DNA from: Lactobacillus xylocopicola
GTDB lineage: Bacteria; Bacillota; Bacilli; Lactobacillales; Lactobacillaceae
Assembly: GCF_033096005.1 (NCBI RefSeq)
Contig: NZ_AP026803.1
Span: forward strand, 726,501-790,500
Length of the DNA stretch: 64,000 nucleotides
Direction: 5' to 3'
Below, in pieces: positions 1 through 9,157 of this stretch. Position 1 is the stretch's first letter, and each line of letters starts with the position of its first letter. Position numbers and translations under genes: made by a program. The notes under the pieces are model-generated. The model was not told where the DNA came from, searched no databases, and saw nothing but the letters and a program-made list of their open reading frames with translations.

Positions 1-2
1 TG

Positions 3-797
3 CTTAAACTGCTGCAAAATGCCGATTACGACATTGAAAGGGCTGAGCGGGGAATTGTCTATATCGATGAAATTGATAAGATTTCCAAAAAAGCAGAAAA
101 TGTTTCAATCACTCGTGATGTTTCGGGTGAAGGTGTCCAGCAGTCACTGTTGAAAATCCTGGAGGGAACTACTGCTTCAGTTCCACCACAGGGCGGACGT
201 AAGCACCCCCAACAGGAGCTAATCCAGCTTGATACGACCAATATTTTATTTATTGTTGGTGGTGCGTTTGACGGGATTGAGCAGATTGTTAAAACGCGCT
301 TAGGTAAAAAAGTAATCGGCTTCGGTGCCACTAATAAAAACCAAGTGCAAGATGATGACTGGATTGAGCAACTAACGACCGGTGATCTGGTTAAGTTTGG
401 GCTGATTCCGGAATTTATTGGCCGGATTCCAATTATTGCTACGCTTAATAAACTTGAGAGCGCGGATTTAGTCAGAATTTTAACAGAACCCAAGAACGCT
501 CTAGTTAAGCAATATCAAAAGTTGCTGGCGCTTGATCAAGTTGAACTAGACTTTGCGCCCGCAGCGCTAACGGCCATTGCGGATCTGGCAATTGAGCGCA
601 ATATGGGAGCTAGAGGACTGCGGTCTATTATTGAGAACGCCATGATGGGAATTATGTATAAAACCCCAAGTGAACCCAATATTGAAAAGGTTGAGGTTAC
701 TAAAGCGGTAATTGACGAGCAGGCTGATCCAGAGCTAACATATCAGGCATCTGCGGAAGAAGCTGATGAAGAGGTTAGGGCTGCAAATGATCATTAA
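3..797 (+). CDS. clpX: ATP-dependent protease ATP-binding subunit ClpX, C-terminal part (5' end outside window)
   Basis: This is the C-terminal two thirds or so of the AAA+ unfoldase that feeds substrates into the ClpP peptidase in the cytosol. The frame is open from the window edge, so the start and Walker A lie upstream. Visible are the Walker B stretch VYIDEIDK, the region [15 protein letters not shown], the GFGATNKNQ insertion region, the conserved [11 protein letters not shown] and the sensor-2 segment [12 protein letters not shown]. The acidic tail ends just after the start of ysxC, overlapping it by 11 bases. The clpX-ysxC pairing is standard in Firmicutes. Identity is certain; only the missing N-terminus limits the call. 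Confidence 0.97.
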   Translation, partial: LKLLQNADYDIERAERGIVYIDEIDKISKKAENVSITRDVSGEGVQQSLLKILEGTTASVPPQGGRKHPQQELIQLDTTNILFIVGGAFDGIEQIVKTRLGKKVIGFGATNKNQVQDDDWIEQLTTGDLVKFGLIPEFIGRIPIIATLNKLESADLVRILTEPKNALVKQYQKLLALDQVELDFAPAALTAIADLAIERNMGARGLRSIIENAMMGIMYKTPSEPNIEKVEVTKAVIDEQADPELTYQASAEEADEEVRAANDH

Positions 798-1371
798 GAG
801 TAGCGATTATGCCATTAGTGCCGTCACTGTCAAGCAATATCCGGAGGATAACCTCCCTGAAATTGCCCTTGCTGGTCGCTCCAACGTTGGCAAGTCTAGC
901 TTGATTAACTCACTGCTTAAGCGAAAGAACTTGGCGCGCACCTCGTCACAACCAGGGAAGACGCAAACGTTAAACTTTTATATCGTTAATGAGGACTTTT
1001 ACTTAGTTGATGTGCCTGGATATGGCTATGCGAAAGTTTCACGGACGCAACGACAAAAATTTGGTGAGATGATTCAAGACTACCTTGAAACTAGGGCAAA
1101 CTTGCGGGGGCTGATCTTATTAGTTGATGCCCGTCACGAACCGACCAAGGATGATGTCACGATGTACAATTATGCCATGACCTTGGACTTACCAATTTTG
1201 GTTGTTTGCACTAAAATTGATAAGGTCAAGAAGAGCCAAGAGAATAAGGTTCTGGCGACTTTGAAGCAGAAACTTAACTTGTCATACGATAACGTTGAAG
1301 TTCTGACCTACAGCTCGGTTAAAAAGACCCATGTGGATGAAGCTTGGTCGTGGATTGAGCAAAGATTGTAA
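787..1371 (+). CDS. ysxC: Ribosome biogenesis GTP-binding protein YsxC/EngB
   Basis: This 194-residue protein is a GTPase of the TrmE-Era-EngA-EngB family, required for late assembly of the 50S subunit. Seen are the P-loop [12 protein letters not shown], the switch region [20 protein letters not shown] (G3), and CTKIDK (G4). Length fits the family (about 195). An upstream in-frame ATG at 766 would lie deep in clpX; the ATG at 787 gives the usual N-terminus [12 protein letters not shown] and is preceded by a GAGG-type binding site, so it is preferred. It overlaps the clpX end and is probably translationally coupled to it. A strong terminator follows within a few bases. Confidence 0.96.
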   Translation: MIIKSSDYAISAVTVKQYPEDNLPEIALAGRSNVGKSSLINSLLKRKNLARTSSQPGKTQTLNFYIVNEDFYLVDVPGYGYAKVSRTQRQKFGEMIQDYLETRANLRGLILLVDARHEPTKDDVTMYNYAMTLDLPILVVCTKIDKVKKSQENKVLATLKQKLNLSYDNVEVLTYSSVKKTHVDEAWSWIEQRL

Positions 1372-1374
1372 AAT

Positions 1375-1408
1375 AAAAATGACTCTTACATCAGAGTCAT
1401 TTTTATTT
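1375..1408. terminator. Bidirectional Rho-independent terminator between ysxC and a small convergent gene
   Basis: A 12-bp perfect stem (AAAAATGACTCT paired with AGAGTCATTTTT) with a 6-base loop is followed by a T-rich run on the plus strand and a T-rich run on the minus strand. It serves ysxC from the left and the 44-codon minus-strand gene from the right. Confidence 0.85.
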
Positions 1409-1537
1409 ATCTTTATTTTCTGCCTTGTTCTGATCGGGATTTTTGCTATTCCGCTTTTTCTTTTTATCATCCGGAACTGTGGCAAATTTGTCAAATAATT
1501 TTTCTAAGTCATCTTGTTTTTTGAAAGTTAAACCCAT
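1403..1537 (-). CDS. Small highly charged protein resembling the SPJ_0845 family
   Basis: A 44-codon gene reads MGLTFKKQDDLEKLFDKFAT and continues with a lysine- and asparagine-rich tail ending NKDK. It starts with ATG and has an AGGAAG binding site about 8 bases upstream. The N-terminus (FKKQDDLEKLF) matches my memory of a tiny, widespread Lactobacillales family named SPJ_0845; its function is unknown. It has no membrane segment and no cysteine. It converges on ysxC, and its stop lies in the shared terminator. The start, ribosome binding site and family-like N-terminus make it a likely real gene despite its size. Confidence 0.7.
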   Translation of the reverse strand: MGLTFKKQDDLEKLFDKFATVPDDKKKKRNSKNPDQNKAENKDK

Positions 1538-1662
1538 TTTTCTGCTTCCTTTCGTTTTTATTCATTATAAGCAAAAATGTTCCGCTAGGCCAGGGAAACT
1601 TTACTCGCCCCCGATGATAGAGTGTTTAGTAAGCTCAGAGTGAATTATTTGCCGGTATTTTA

Positions 1663-1671
1663 TGTTAGAAT
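1663..1671 (+). promoter_or_regulatory. Extended -10 promoter candidate for uvrC
   Basis: TGTTAGAAT (extended -10) lies 30 bases before the uvrC start. No good -35 box is seen at the usual spacing. Confidence 0.4.
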
Positions 1672-1700
1672 TGATAAAGCAAATTTGGGGAGGTGATTTT

Positions 1701-3503
1701 TTGGCAAGTGCGTTAATTGAAAATAAGTTGAAGTTGCTACCGGCTAAACCTGGTTGTTACTTAATGAAGGATGTTAACAGTAAGGTAATTTACGTTGGCA
1801 AGTCAAAAAATCTACGGAGTCGGGTTCGTTCCTACTTTAAAAGTAAGCAAGTTGGACGCCGGGCCGAATTGGTACGGGAGATTCGTGATTATGACATCAT
1901 TACTGTTTCTACTGATAAGGAATCTTTTTTATTAGAAGTTACTTTAATCAAAAAGTACCAGCCTTACTATAATGTCCAGCTTAAGCAGGGCACTGGCTAT
2001 CCCTATATTGAGATAACGAATGAGCGTGATCCGCAGTCTAAGTTAACTAGTATTGTGCGCAAAGACGGAGGTTATTACTTTGGTCCTTACCCTAATGTTT
2101 ATGCCGCCCAAGCGACACTGAAGTTTATCCAAAAAGTTTTTCCCTTGCGGCGGTGTAATGGCAAGCAGGGCCGCCCATGTCTATACTATCATATGGGCCA
2201 GTGCTTGGGGGCCTGCTTTAAGACCGTGCCCAAGGCGGAATATGAGGCTCAAATCAAAAAAATCAAGAGTTTTTTGAATGGTGATATTGCTTGGGTTAAG
2301 CAGGACTTGAAGCAAAAAATGGGGCTTGCGGCCCAAAAACTGGAATTTGAGCGGGCAGCAGAGCTGCGTGACCAGCTCAACTACATTGAGGAAACGGTCG
2401 AAAAGCAAAAAATCATCTCTAATGACAGTACCCAGCGTGACATTTTCAACTTTTATGTCGATAAATCCTGGATTTCTGTGCAAATTTTCTTTTTGCGGCA
2501 GGCTAAGCTGCTTAGACGTGAAACCAAGATATACCCGTTGACTGACACTAATGATCCAGAAAATAGTTTTGCCGCTTTTATTGCGCAATTTTACGGGCAG
2601 AGGAATCGGGTCCTGCCTAAAGAAGTCCTAGTACCGGCTGGACTAGATAATGAGGCCTTAAGTGAAGTATTAAAGGTACCGGTGAGAACACCCAAGCGGG
2701 GCCAGAAGCGGTCCCTACTAGAGATGGCCAAGGAAAATGCCAAGCTCAAGCTCGATGACAAGTTCCGGCTCCTTGAATTGGGGAACCGCAAGACTAAAGG
2801 TGCGCAGCAAGAAATTTTTGCAGCCTTGGGCTTGCCCTATGGTCAGGTAATTGAAAGTTTTGACCATTCACATATTCAGGGGACTGATCCGGTTTCTGCC
2901 CTGGTTGTTTTTAGGGATGGCGAACCGGATAAGAATTCTTATCGTAAGTATAAGCTGAAAGGTGAGGTCGAGCATCAAAACGGGGGCGATGAAGTAAAAA
3001 ACACCCGTGAAGTTGTACGTCGGCGTTACAGTCGGCTCTTACGTGAGCACCAAGAATTGCCTGATCTGATTTTGATGGATGGGGGGCAGATACAAGTGGA
3101 TGCCTGCGAGGATGTTTTGCGTAATGAGTTAAATCTTAATATTCCCGTGGCTGGCATGGTTAAAGATGATAAGCACCGGACCAACCATTTGCTCTTTGGT
3201 GATCCGCTTAACGGTCTGCCCATGAAGTTGATCCCGCTTGATCCCAAGTCCCAGGGTTTTTATCTGATGACCCGGATTCAGGACGAGGTTCACCGCTTTG
3301 CAATCACTTTTCACCGACGTACGCATGCCAAAAATGCCTTGTCGAGCAAATTAGATCTGGTTAAGGGAATTGGTCCCAAGAGTCGGAATAAGTTGCTGCG
3401 CCAGTTTGGTTCACTAAAAAAAATTAAGGAGGCCTCAATTGCTGAGTTACGTGCAGCAGGGCTGACGCTCACGCAGGCGCAGACGGTTAAATTAACCCTG
3501 TAA
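1701..3503 (+). CDS. uvrC: Excinuclease ABC subunit C
   Basis: UvrC makes both incisions around DNA lesions in nucleotide excision repair after handover from UvrA and UvrB. The 600-residue protein begins with the GIY-YIG nuclease domain (PGCYLMKD through [18 protein letters not shown], about residues 15-50). Four cysteines around residues 150-175 ([23 protein letters not shown] region) match the iron-sulfur ligands known for the family. A UVR domain, the RNase H-like second nuclease (DHSHIQG, LILMDGG) and C-terminal helix-hairpin-helix repeats ([11 protein letters not shown]) follow. The TTG at 1701 is chosen because GGGGAGGTGAT lies directly upstream and the N-terminus [17 protein letters not shown] fits the family; an ATG 39 bases earlier has no such site. 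Confidence 0.96.
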   Translation: MASALIENKLKLLPAKPGCYLMKDVNSKVIYVGKSKNLRSRVRSYFKSKQVGRRAELVREIRDYDIITVSTDKESFLLEVTLIKKYQPYYNVQLKQGTGYPYIEITNERDPQSKLTSIVRKDGGYYFGPYPNVYAAQATLKFIQKVFPLRRCNGKQGRPCLYYHMGQCLGACFKTVPKAEYEAQIKKIKSFLNGDIAWVKQDLKQKMGLAAQKLEFERAAELRDQLNYIEETVEKQKIISNDSTQRDIFNFYVDKSWISVQIFFLRQAKLLRRETKIYPLTDTNDPENSFAAFIAQFYGQRNRVLPKEVLVPAGLDNEALSEVLKVPVRTPKRGQKRSLLEMAKENAKLKLDDKFRLLELGNRKTKGAQQEIFAALGLPYGQVIESFDHSHIQGTDPVSALVVFRDGEPDKNSYRKYKLKGEVEHQNGGDEVKNTREVVRRRYSRLLREHQELPDLILMDGGQIQVDACEDVLRNELNLNIPVAGMVKDDKHRTNHLLFGDPLNGLPMKLIPLDPKSQGFYLMTRIQDEVHRFAITFHRRTHAKNALSSKLDLVKGIGPKSRNKLLRQFGSLKKIKEASIAELRAAGLTLTQAQTVKLTL

Positions 3504-3537
3504 GGAACTAATTTTACCGGTGATCAACTGCCTTTTA

Positions 3538-3546
3538 TGGTATAGT
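3538..3546 (+). promoter_or_regulatory. Extended -10 promoter candidate for obg
   Basis: TGGTATAGT has extended -10 form and ends 34 bases before the obg start. No clear -35 box accompanies it. Confidence 0.45.
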
Positions 3547-3579
3547 ATTAAGGTTAGAGAAGACGGAAGGAGAATCTAC

Positions 3580-4884
3580 ATGCCGACATTTGTCGATCAA
3601 ACTAAGATTGAAGTCCAAGCCGGTAAGGGTGGGGACGGCATTGTTGCTTTCCGCCATGAAAAATATGTTCCTAATGGTGGTCCGGCTGGTGGTGACGGTG
3701 GTCGCGGCGGTAGCATTATTTTTGTTGCTGACAGCGGTTTAAGAACCTTAATGGACTTCCGTTACCGACGCAAGTTTAAAGCTGATAGCGGAGAGAATGG
3801 CCGCATTAAGTCGCAGTATGGGCGCGGTGCCAAGGACTTATACCTGCGCGTGCCGGTAGGAACTACCGTCTATGATTTTGATACCAATGAAGAAATTGGC
3901 GATTTAACTGAAAATAAGCAGGAATTGCTAGTCGCACGTGGCGGTCGCGGCGGTCGTGGAAATATTCATTTTACGACTAGCGTCAATACGGCCCCTGAAA
4001 TTGCCGAAAATGGCGAACCCGGTGAAGATCGGGTTTTGCGTCTGGAGTTGAAAGTCTTGGCTGATGTCGGTTTAGTTGGCTTTCCTTCTGTGGGTAAGTC
4101 AACCTTGCTGTCGGTAGTTACCAAGGCCAAACCCAAGATAGCAGCCTATTCCTTCACTACCCTGACCCCCAACTTGGGAATGGTTATTTTGCCTGACGGG
4201 CGGGATTTTTCGCTAGCGGATTTACCTGGTCTGATTGAAGGTGCAAGTCAGGGAGTTGGTCTGGGCATTCAGTTTCTGCGGCACATTGAAAGAACCAAGG
4301 TGATTCTGCACCTGGTGTCAATGGATCCCAATAATGGGCGCCAGGCATTGACCGACTATCAAGCTATTTGCAAGGAGTTGCTGACCTATGATGCAGATCT
4401 GGAAAAGCGCCGCGAGTTGATTGTTGCCACCCAGCTTGACTTGCCGGGTTCAGCGGAAAAACTAGCTGAGTTTAAGCAGGAACTTGAACAAGCTGGGATA
4501 AACAAGCCGGTATATGCAATTTCTAGTGTTACGCACCAAGGTGTTGATCACTTGATGCAGGATACGGCTACTCTAGTTAATCAGGTTGAACAAGAACAGG
4601 TACCGGCTGCGCCAAGTCCAAAGCAAACGGTCAAGGAATACAAGTACCAGGCACCAAAGAAGCACGAGTTTACCATTAACCAGCTTGCTGACCACGTCTT
4701 TGAGGTTAAGAGTGCCAGTCTGGAGAGACTGGTTGAACGGACAAACTTGGATTACCAAGATGGGGTTATCCGGCTTGCCCGCAAGTTGAAAAACTTAGGT
4801 GTCGATAACGAGTTGCGAAAAAAAGGAGCCGTTGATGGCGACGATGTAATCATCGGCACTTTCAATTTTGAATTTGTGCAATAA
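3580..4884 (+). CDS. obgE: GTPase Obg/CgtA
   Basis: Obg is a large-subunit-associated GTPase that links ribosome maturation with nucleotide state and stress. The 434-residue protein has the glycine-rich Obg fold (residues 1 to about 158, with GGDGGRGGS and [10 protein letters not shown]), the G domain with P-loop [21 protein letters not shown] and the TQLD base-recognition motif, and a C-terminal OCT domain. The ATG at 3580 has AAGGAGA at good spacing and gives the standard [11 protein letters not shown] start; an upstream in-frame ATG at 3520 would add about 20 unrelated residues. The gene probably has its own extended -10 promoter. Confidence 0.96.
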   Translation: MPTFVDQTKIEVQAGKGGDGIVAFRHEKYVPNGGPAGGDGGRGGSIIFVADSGLRTLMDFRYRRKFKADSGENGRIKSQYGRGAKDLYLRVPVGTTVYDFDTNEEIGDLTENKQELLVARGGRGGRGNIHFTTSVNTAPEIAENGEPGEDRVLRLELKVLADVGLVGFPSVGKSTLLSVVTKAKPKIAAYSFTTLTPNLGMVILPDGRDFSLADLPGLIEGASQGVGLGIQFLRHIERTKVILHLVSMDPNNGRQALTDYQAICKELLTYDADLEKRRELIVATQLDLPGSAEKLAEFKQELEQAGINKPVYAISSVTHQGVDHLMQDTATLVNQVEQEQVPAAPSPKQTVKEYKYQAPKKHEFTINQLADHVFEVKSASLERLVERTNLDYQDGVIRLARKLKNLGVDNELRKKGAVDGDDVIIGTFNFEFVQ

Positions 4885-4901
4885 AGAGAAAAGTTAGAAA
4901 A

Positions 4902-6821
4902 ATGAAAAAAAATCGGTTTATTACGGGATATTCTGGACTTAGAGCATTGGCAGTTGTTGGGGTGATTTTGTATCATCTTGAGCCCGATACTTTTGTTGGT
5001 GGGTATCTTGGTGTACCGATTTTTTTCGTTTTGTCGGGTTATTTGGTTACGTGTCAGATGTTAAAGGCCTTTGACAAAACTGATTTTTTTGATTATCAAA
5101 AATTTTATTGGGCTAGACTAAAAAAGCTCTATCCGGCAATGATTTCGGTCTTATGGTTGTCTGCGGCATATATTTTGCTGTTTCAGCGTAATCTGCTGGC
5201 AAAATTAGGTCAAATTGTCGGGGCCAATCTGCTCAATGTATATAACTTTTGGCAAATTCTAAATGGGCAGAGTTACTTTGCCCGGTTTGCCTATAACGAG
5301 TCCCCGTTCACGCATTTGTGGACAATGTCAATTAACGGACAATTTTATCTTCTATGGCCGCTGGTTATCTTTCTCTTGTTCAAGTATGGTCAAAAGAAAA
5401 GAAATATTTTTGGGGCCCTGCTAATTTTGTCGCTGGCTTCTGCGCTTGAAATGGCCGTTTTGTATCGGAGCGGAACAGACATTAACCGGATATATTACGG
5501 CACGGATACCCGCTTTTTTGCTCTAGGTTTAGGTGCTAGTATGGCTGCGGTTTGGCCTCTAGATAAACTGAAAACTAAAATACAACCAAGAGATGTCTAT
5601 CTCTTGGATATTGTGGGTCTGATTGCCTTAAGCGGAATGATTATTTTATTCTTTAGTCCAAGCATGAATGCCGAAACAGCTTTTCCATACACTGGTGGGA
5701 TGTTGCTGTTTACGGTTTTGACTACGTGTTTGGTAGGAATTACTGCGCACCCTGGTAGCCACTGGAACAAGTGGTTGACCAATCCGGTTTTTACTTGGTT
5801 GGGTTCGAGAAGCTATGAAATTTACCTCTATCAGTTTCCGGTGATGATCTTTTTTGAAAACAAGGTAACTGATATGGCGGATCATGTGTTCTTATATCAT
5901 CTTATTGAAATTGTCATCATTCTAATTCTAAGTGAACTAGCTTATCGCTACATTGAGCGGCCACTTGGTAAAGTAACGTGGCCAAAAACCAAGCAGTACT
6001 TTGCTAGGGTGGTCAACTACCGGAGTAAAAACTACTTGCTTAAGCTCCAGACTTTGCTGGCCGTAGTTGTTTTGCTAGTGGGTAGTGTTGCAATTGTAGT
6101 TTCACCAACGGTCAAGGCCGAAGATTACGAAAAGACGCCACTGGCGCAACGAATTCGGGTCAACCGGCGTCAACAGGCCAAGACCAACCGGGCATTGATT
6201 TTAAAGTTGAAAAAAGCCAAGAAAAAAGCCCAAAAAAAGCATAAACTAGTTAATGAGGCACAACGAGCCGCCAAAAAACATCCGGTAAACAAACAGTTTG
6301 TGAAATATGGCATCGCGCAAGTCGATCTGCAATTAAGTCAGAGAATTTCTTTGACCGCGGTAGGGGATTCGGTTATGGCCGGATCAAGCAACGATTTATC
6401 AATGATGATGCCTAAAGCAGTAATCGATGCGGCTGTCTCACGGCAGCTAAATATGGCCTCTCAATTGTTCAGCAGTTACCAGGCACAGCATATCCTAGCT
6501 GATAATATCCTCATTGGACTCGGTACCAACGGTAGCTTTTCCATGGCGGATATTGATCATTTAATGAAGTTGTTGGGCTCCCAGCGGCAGGTTTTTTGGG
6601 TCAATCTGCATGTGCCCAATCGGCCGTGGCAAAATCAAGTTAACAACCTGTTAGAGCGAGCAGCCCGGCGGTATCAAAACTTGACGATCATTGACTGGCA
6701 CCAATACTCAGCCCAACATCCGCAGTGGTTCTATGAGGACAATACTCATCCCACGCCGACTGGATCAAAGTATTACAGCGCCTTGATCGTGAAAACGATT
6801 GTTGAACACGCAAAATTTTAG
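4902..6821 (+). CDS. OatA-like membrane acyltransferase with SGNH domain
   Basis: A 639-residue two-domain protein. The N-terminal half (to about residue 405) is an acyltransferase-3 membrane domain starting with the typical SGLRALAVVGVILYHL and FFVLSGYLVT, with about ten to eleven hydrophobic segments. A lysine/alanine-rich linker (residues 420-465) leads to an extracytoplasmic SGNH hydrolase-like domain with GDSVMAGSS (nucleophile serine), GLGTNG and the DNTHPTPTG aspartate-histidine motif near the C-terminus. This arrangement is that of OatA, which O-acetylates peptidoglycan and confers lysozyme resistance. Substrate cannot be fixed from sequence; teichoic acid or polysaccharide acetylation is possible. 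It lies 17 bases after obg and just before rnz. Confidence 0.85.
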   Translation: MKKNRFITGYSGLRALAVVGVILYHLEPDTFVGGYLGVPIFFVLSGYLVTCQMLKAFDKTDFFDYQKFYWARLKKLYPAMISVLWLSAAYILLFQRNLLAKLGQIVGANLLNVYNFWQILNGQSYFARFAYNESPFTHLWTMSINGQFYLLWPLVIFLLFKYGQKKRNIFGALLILSLASALEMAVLYRSGTDINRIYYGTDTRFFALGLGASMAAVWPLDKLKTKIQPRDVYLLDIVGLIALSGMIILFFSPSMNAETAFPYTGGMLLFTVLTTCLVGITAHPGSHWNKWLTNPVFTWLGSRSYEIYLYQFPVMIFFENKVTDMADHVFLYHLIEIVIILILSELAYRYIERPLGKVTWPKTKQYFARVVNYRSKNYLLKLQTLLAVVVLLVGSVAIVVSPTVKAEDYEKTPLAQRIRVNRRQQAKTNRALILKLKKAKKKAQKKHKLVNEAQRAAKKHPVNKQFVKYGIAQVDLQLSQRISLTAVGDSVMAGSSNDLSMMMPKAVIDAAVSRQLNMASQLFSSYQAQHILADNILIGLGTNGSFSMADIDHLMKLLGSQRQVFWVNLHVPNRPWQNQVNNLLERAARRYQNLTIIDWHQYSAQHPQWFYEDNTHPTPTGSKYYSALIVKTIVEHAKF

Positions 6822-6833
6822 AATAGGAAACAT

Positions 6834-7775
6834 ATGGAGTTACAATTTTTAGGTACAGGAGCAGGCCAACCATCAAAAAAGCGAAATGTCTCGAGCATTG
6901 CTTTAAAAATGCTGGATGAAATTAATGAAGTCTGGCTCTTTGATGTGGGTGAGGCAACGCAGCACCAGATTCTGCGGACCAACATTAGATTGCGTAAAGT
7001 AAGTAAAATTTTTATTTCACATAATCATGGCGACCATATTTTTGGGTTGCCAGGCTTGTTGGCAACCCGGTCATTTCAAGGTGATGTGGGACCTCTGACG
7101 ATTTATGGTCCGGCGGGGTTAGAACAATTTGTTAGAACTGCTTTAAAGGTTTCGCGGACTAAGATTTCTTATCCCATCAAGTTCGTGAATCTGGAAGAGG
7201 GAGGTCTTATCTTCCAGGGCCAAGGCTTTAAGGTTTGGACGGAAAAACTCGCCCACCGCGTTCCTAGCTTCGGCTACCGGGTAGTTGAGGAAGCTCGTCC
7301 AGGTGAGCTTTTAATGGACCAGTTGGCGCAGTATAATGTACCTAACGGGCCATTACTAGGTAAACTGAAGAATGGCGAGCAGGTCACACTAGGCGACGGC
7401 ACAGTATTGGATGGTAAGGACTTTTTAGGACCCAGCAAGGCGGGACGGATTGTCACAATTATCTACGATACTAGGTCGACGCCGGCAATTGCCGAGTTGG
7501 CCCGTGATGCGGATGTGTTGGTTCATGAATCGACCTTTGCCGGTGATGAGGCTGATCTAGCTCGTTCGTACTATCATTCGACTGCCGTCCAAGCAGCTAA
7601 GGTGGCACGTGATAATGGGGTTAAGCGTTTGTATTTGGACCATATTTCGGCTAGATACTTGGGCGTTAAGGCCAGAAAGTTAGAAAGCCAAGCAGAGAAA
7701 GTTTTTCCCAATACGAAATTAGCCAATGATTTTGATCGGGTTGTGATTCCAATGAAAGGTGAACAAAATGAGTGA
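6834..7775 (+). CDS. rnz: Ribonuclease Z
   Basis: RNase Z cleaves the 3' trailer of tRNA precursors. The 313-residue protein has the beta-lactamase fold with the metal motif SHNHGDHIFGLPGLL (residues 62-76), the region HRVPSFGYRV (about 140), and the C-terminal HESTF and DHISARY histidines. Length is usual for the bacterial long-armed enzyme. The start ATG follows AGGAAA. It ends inside the start of the next gene (overlap 8 bases), pointing to co-transcription with the short-chain dehydrogenase and LapA-like genes. Confidence 0.95.
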   Translation: MELQFLGTGAGQPSKKRNVSSIALKMLDEINEVWLFDVGEATQHQILRTNIRLRKVSKIFISHNHGDHIFGLPGLLATRSFQGDVGPLTIYGPAGLEQFVRTALKVSRTKISYPIKFVNLEEGGLIFQGQGFKVWTEKLAHRVPSFGYRVVEEARPGELLMDQLAQYNVPNGPLLGKLKNGEQVTLGDGTVLDGKDFLGPSKAGRIVTIIYDTRSTPAIAELARDADVLVHESTFAGDEADLARSYYHSTAVQAAKVARDNGVKRLYLDHISARYLGVKARKLESQAEKVFPNTKLANDFDRVVIPMKGEQNE

Positions 7776-8562
7776 TTCTTTAAGAAACAAGGTTGTAATT
7801 GTGACAGGGGCTTCCAGCGGAATTGGTCGGTCAGTTGCCCTAGAGAGTGCAGGCCGCGGGGCCACAGTTATTTTGCTGGCTCGGCGTAAGGACAAGTTAG
7901 AGCGGATTGCTGCTGAAGCGCACGAGTTATCAGGCGCGCCAGCTTATGCCTTTGTGACCGATATGAGCGAGAGCGAAGAGATTGATGCGACTTTTACCGA
8001 GATTGTCAAAGTAACCAAGCACGTTGACTACCTCGTTAATTGTGCTGGCTTTGGTCAATTTGGTAACTTTATTGAAATGAACCGGCGGGTCATTACGTCA
8101 ATGTTTCAGGTCAATGTTTTGGGGCTAATGTATTTCACACGGCTGATTGGTCGGCTCATGATGGACCAAAAGAGCGGTCAAATCGTTAACTTTGGTTCGA
8201 TTGCGGGTAAGGTGCCAACGGTTAAGTCGGCGGCATACAGTGCTTCCAAGGCAGCCGTAATCCAATTTTCTAATGTGTTACGTCTAGAGTTAAAACCATT
8301 TGGCGTGAAGGTAATGACGGTCAACCCGGGCCCAGTTTATACCAACTTCTTTAATATTGCTGATAAGAGTGGACACTATGTCGAAAACGTGCAAAAGTTT
8401 ATGCTCGATCCAGATGATGTTGCCTGGCAGGTTGTTCATTACTTTGGTAGTAGTAAGCGTGAACTTAATTTGCCACTTAGTCTGGCTCTGGCTGCGAAGT
8501 TATATAACCTCTTTCCCACGATTGGTGATGAGTTGTCAATTAAGTTTGCATCAAGGAAGTAG
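7768..8562 (+). CDS. Short-chain dehydrogenase/reductase (SDR family)
   Basis: A 264-residue classical SDR. It has the cofactor loop VTGASSGIGRSVA, the NCAGFG motif near residue 90, a catalytic serine (NFGSIAG), and YSASKAAV (Tyr-x-x-x-Lys). An arginine pair after the second strand (LLARRKDKL) suggests NADPH preference. The substrate is not evident; the family places it with the YqjQ/DltE-like group found next to rnz in many Firmicutes. The ATG at 7768 is preferred over the GTG three codons earlier because AAAGG lies 8 bases upstream. Confidence 0.88.
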   Translation: MSDSLRNKVVIVTGASSGIGRSVALESAGRGATVILLARRKDKLERIAAEAHELSGAPAYAFVTDMSESEEIDATFTEIVKVTKHVDYLVNCAGFGQFGNFIEMNRRVITSMFQVNVLGLMYFTRLIGRLMMDQKSGQIVNFGSIAGKVPTVKSAAYSASKAAVIQFSNVLRLELKPFGVKVMTVNPGPVYTNFFNIADKSGHYVENVQKFMLDPDDVAWQVVHYFGSSKRELNLPLSLALAAKLYNLFPTIGDELSIKFASRK

Positions 8563-8568
8563 TAAGTG

Positions 8569-8790
8569 ATGAAGAAAGAAACGCAACAAATAAAATTAGT
8601 GTTGGCCTTAGTCCTCAGTTTATTGGCAGTTATCTTTGTTGTTCTTAATACGGATACTGTTGCCATCAACTTTGGTCTCTTCAAGTTTAAGTTACCCTTG
8701 ATTATTATTCTCGTGCTGATGGTAATTATTGGTGTTTTGATTGGTTGGTTTTGGGGGTCAAATGGACACAATCAGGACAAGAATAACTAA
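8569..8790 (+). CDS. Small two-helix membrane protein, LapA domain (DUF1049)
   Basis: A 73-residue protein with two hydrophobic helices (about residues 9-30 and 42-64) separated by VAINFGLFKFKLP, the signature of the LapA/DUF1049 family. A short polar tail (GSNGHNQDKNN) follows. The function is unknown in Firmicutes; the name comes from a Gram-negative lipopolysaccharide assembly protein and should not be transferred. It starts 6 bases after the SDR gene; GTG at 8566 is the alternative start. Confidence 0.75.
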   Translation: MKKETQQIKLVLALVLSLLAVIFVVLNTDTVAINFGLFKFKLPLIIILVLMVIIGVLIGWFWGSNGHNQDKNN

Positions 8791-8796
8791 TATAGC

Positions 8797-8825
8797 TTGA
8801 TTTATTCGCAGACGAATAGTATCAT
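8797..8825 (+). promoter_or_regulatory. rpmF promoter with an inverted repeat in its spacer
   Basis: TTGATT (8797-8802) and TATCAT (8820-8825) are separated by exactly 17 bases. The spacer holds the inverted repeat TATTCG-CAGA-CGAATA, so a dimeric repressor bound there would block polymerase. The transcript leader is about 70 bases. Confidence 0.6.
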
Positions 8826-8902
8826 TAACAAACGTGAAGTGTTTTAGGCACTTTTTAATAGTGACCTGAAAACGTAATTCTACAATAAAGGAGATCAAGT
8901 AA

Positions 8903-9094
8903 ATGGCAGTTCCTAAGAGACATACTTCCAAGCAAAAGAAACGTTCACGTCGTGGTCATATCAAATTGACTGTGCCAGCAATGCACTATGATGCAACTAC
9001 TGGTGAATATCGTTTGAGCCACCGTGTTTCACCTAAAGGTTATTACAAGGGTCGTCAAGTTGTTAGCGAAGCTAGTAACAATGACAACAACTAA
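8903..9094 (+). CDS. rpmF: 50S ribosomal protein L32, cysteine-free form
   Basis: L32 is a structural protein of the large subunit. The 63-residue sequence has the family N-terminus [20 protein letters not shown] and the C-terminal [15 protein letters not shown]. The two CxxC zinc knuckles of the C+ form are absent (the middle reads [13 protein letters not shown]), so this is the zinc-independent C- form. AAGGAG lies upstream. It has its own promoter and a strong terminator, so it is monocistronic. Confidence 0.96.
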   Translation: MAVPKRHTSKQKKRSRRGHIKLTVPAMHYDATTGEYRLSHRVSPKGYYKGRQVVSEASNNDNN

Positions 9095-9096
9095 TT

Positions 9097-9127
9097 AAAA
9101 GACACCAAAATTGGTGTCTTTTTTTGT
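9097..9127 (+). terminator. Rho-independent terminator after rpmF
   Basis: Stem AAAAGACACCA / TGGTGTCTTTT followed by a run of T. Confidence 0.9.
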
Positions 9128-9157
9128 TTCAGAGGATCGACATAGTGAGAATAAGAA

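Noticed and set aside
59..493. Long open frame antiparallel to clpX
   Set aside because: It is a shadow of the ClpX coding frame with no start site or family signal of its own.
2181..2588. Long open frame antiparallel to uvrC
   Set aside because: Antisense shadow of a certain gene, with no ribosome binding site and no recognisable motif.
8836..8856. AAGTG-TTTTAGG-CACTT hairpin before rpmF as a terminator
   Set aside because: Only a 5-bp stem, and it lies in the rpmF leader downstream of its promoter.
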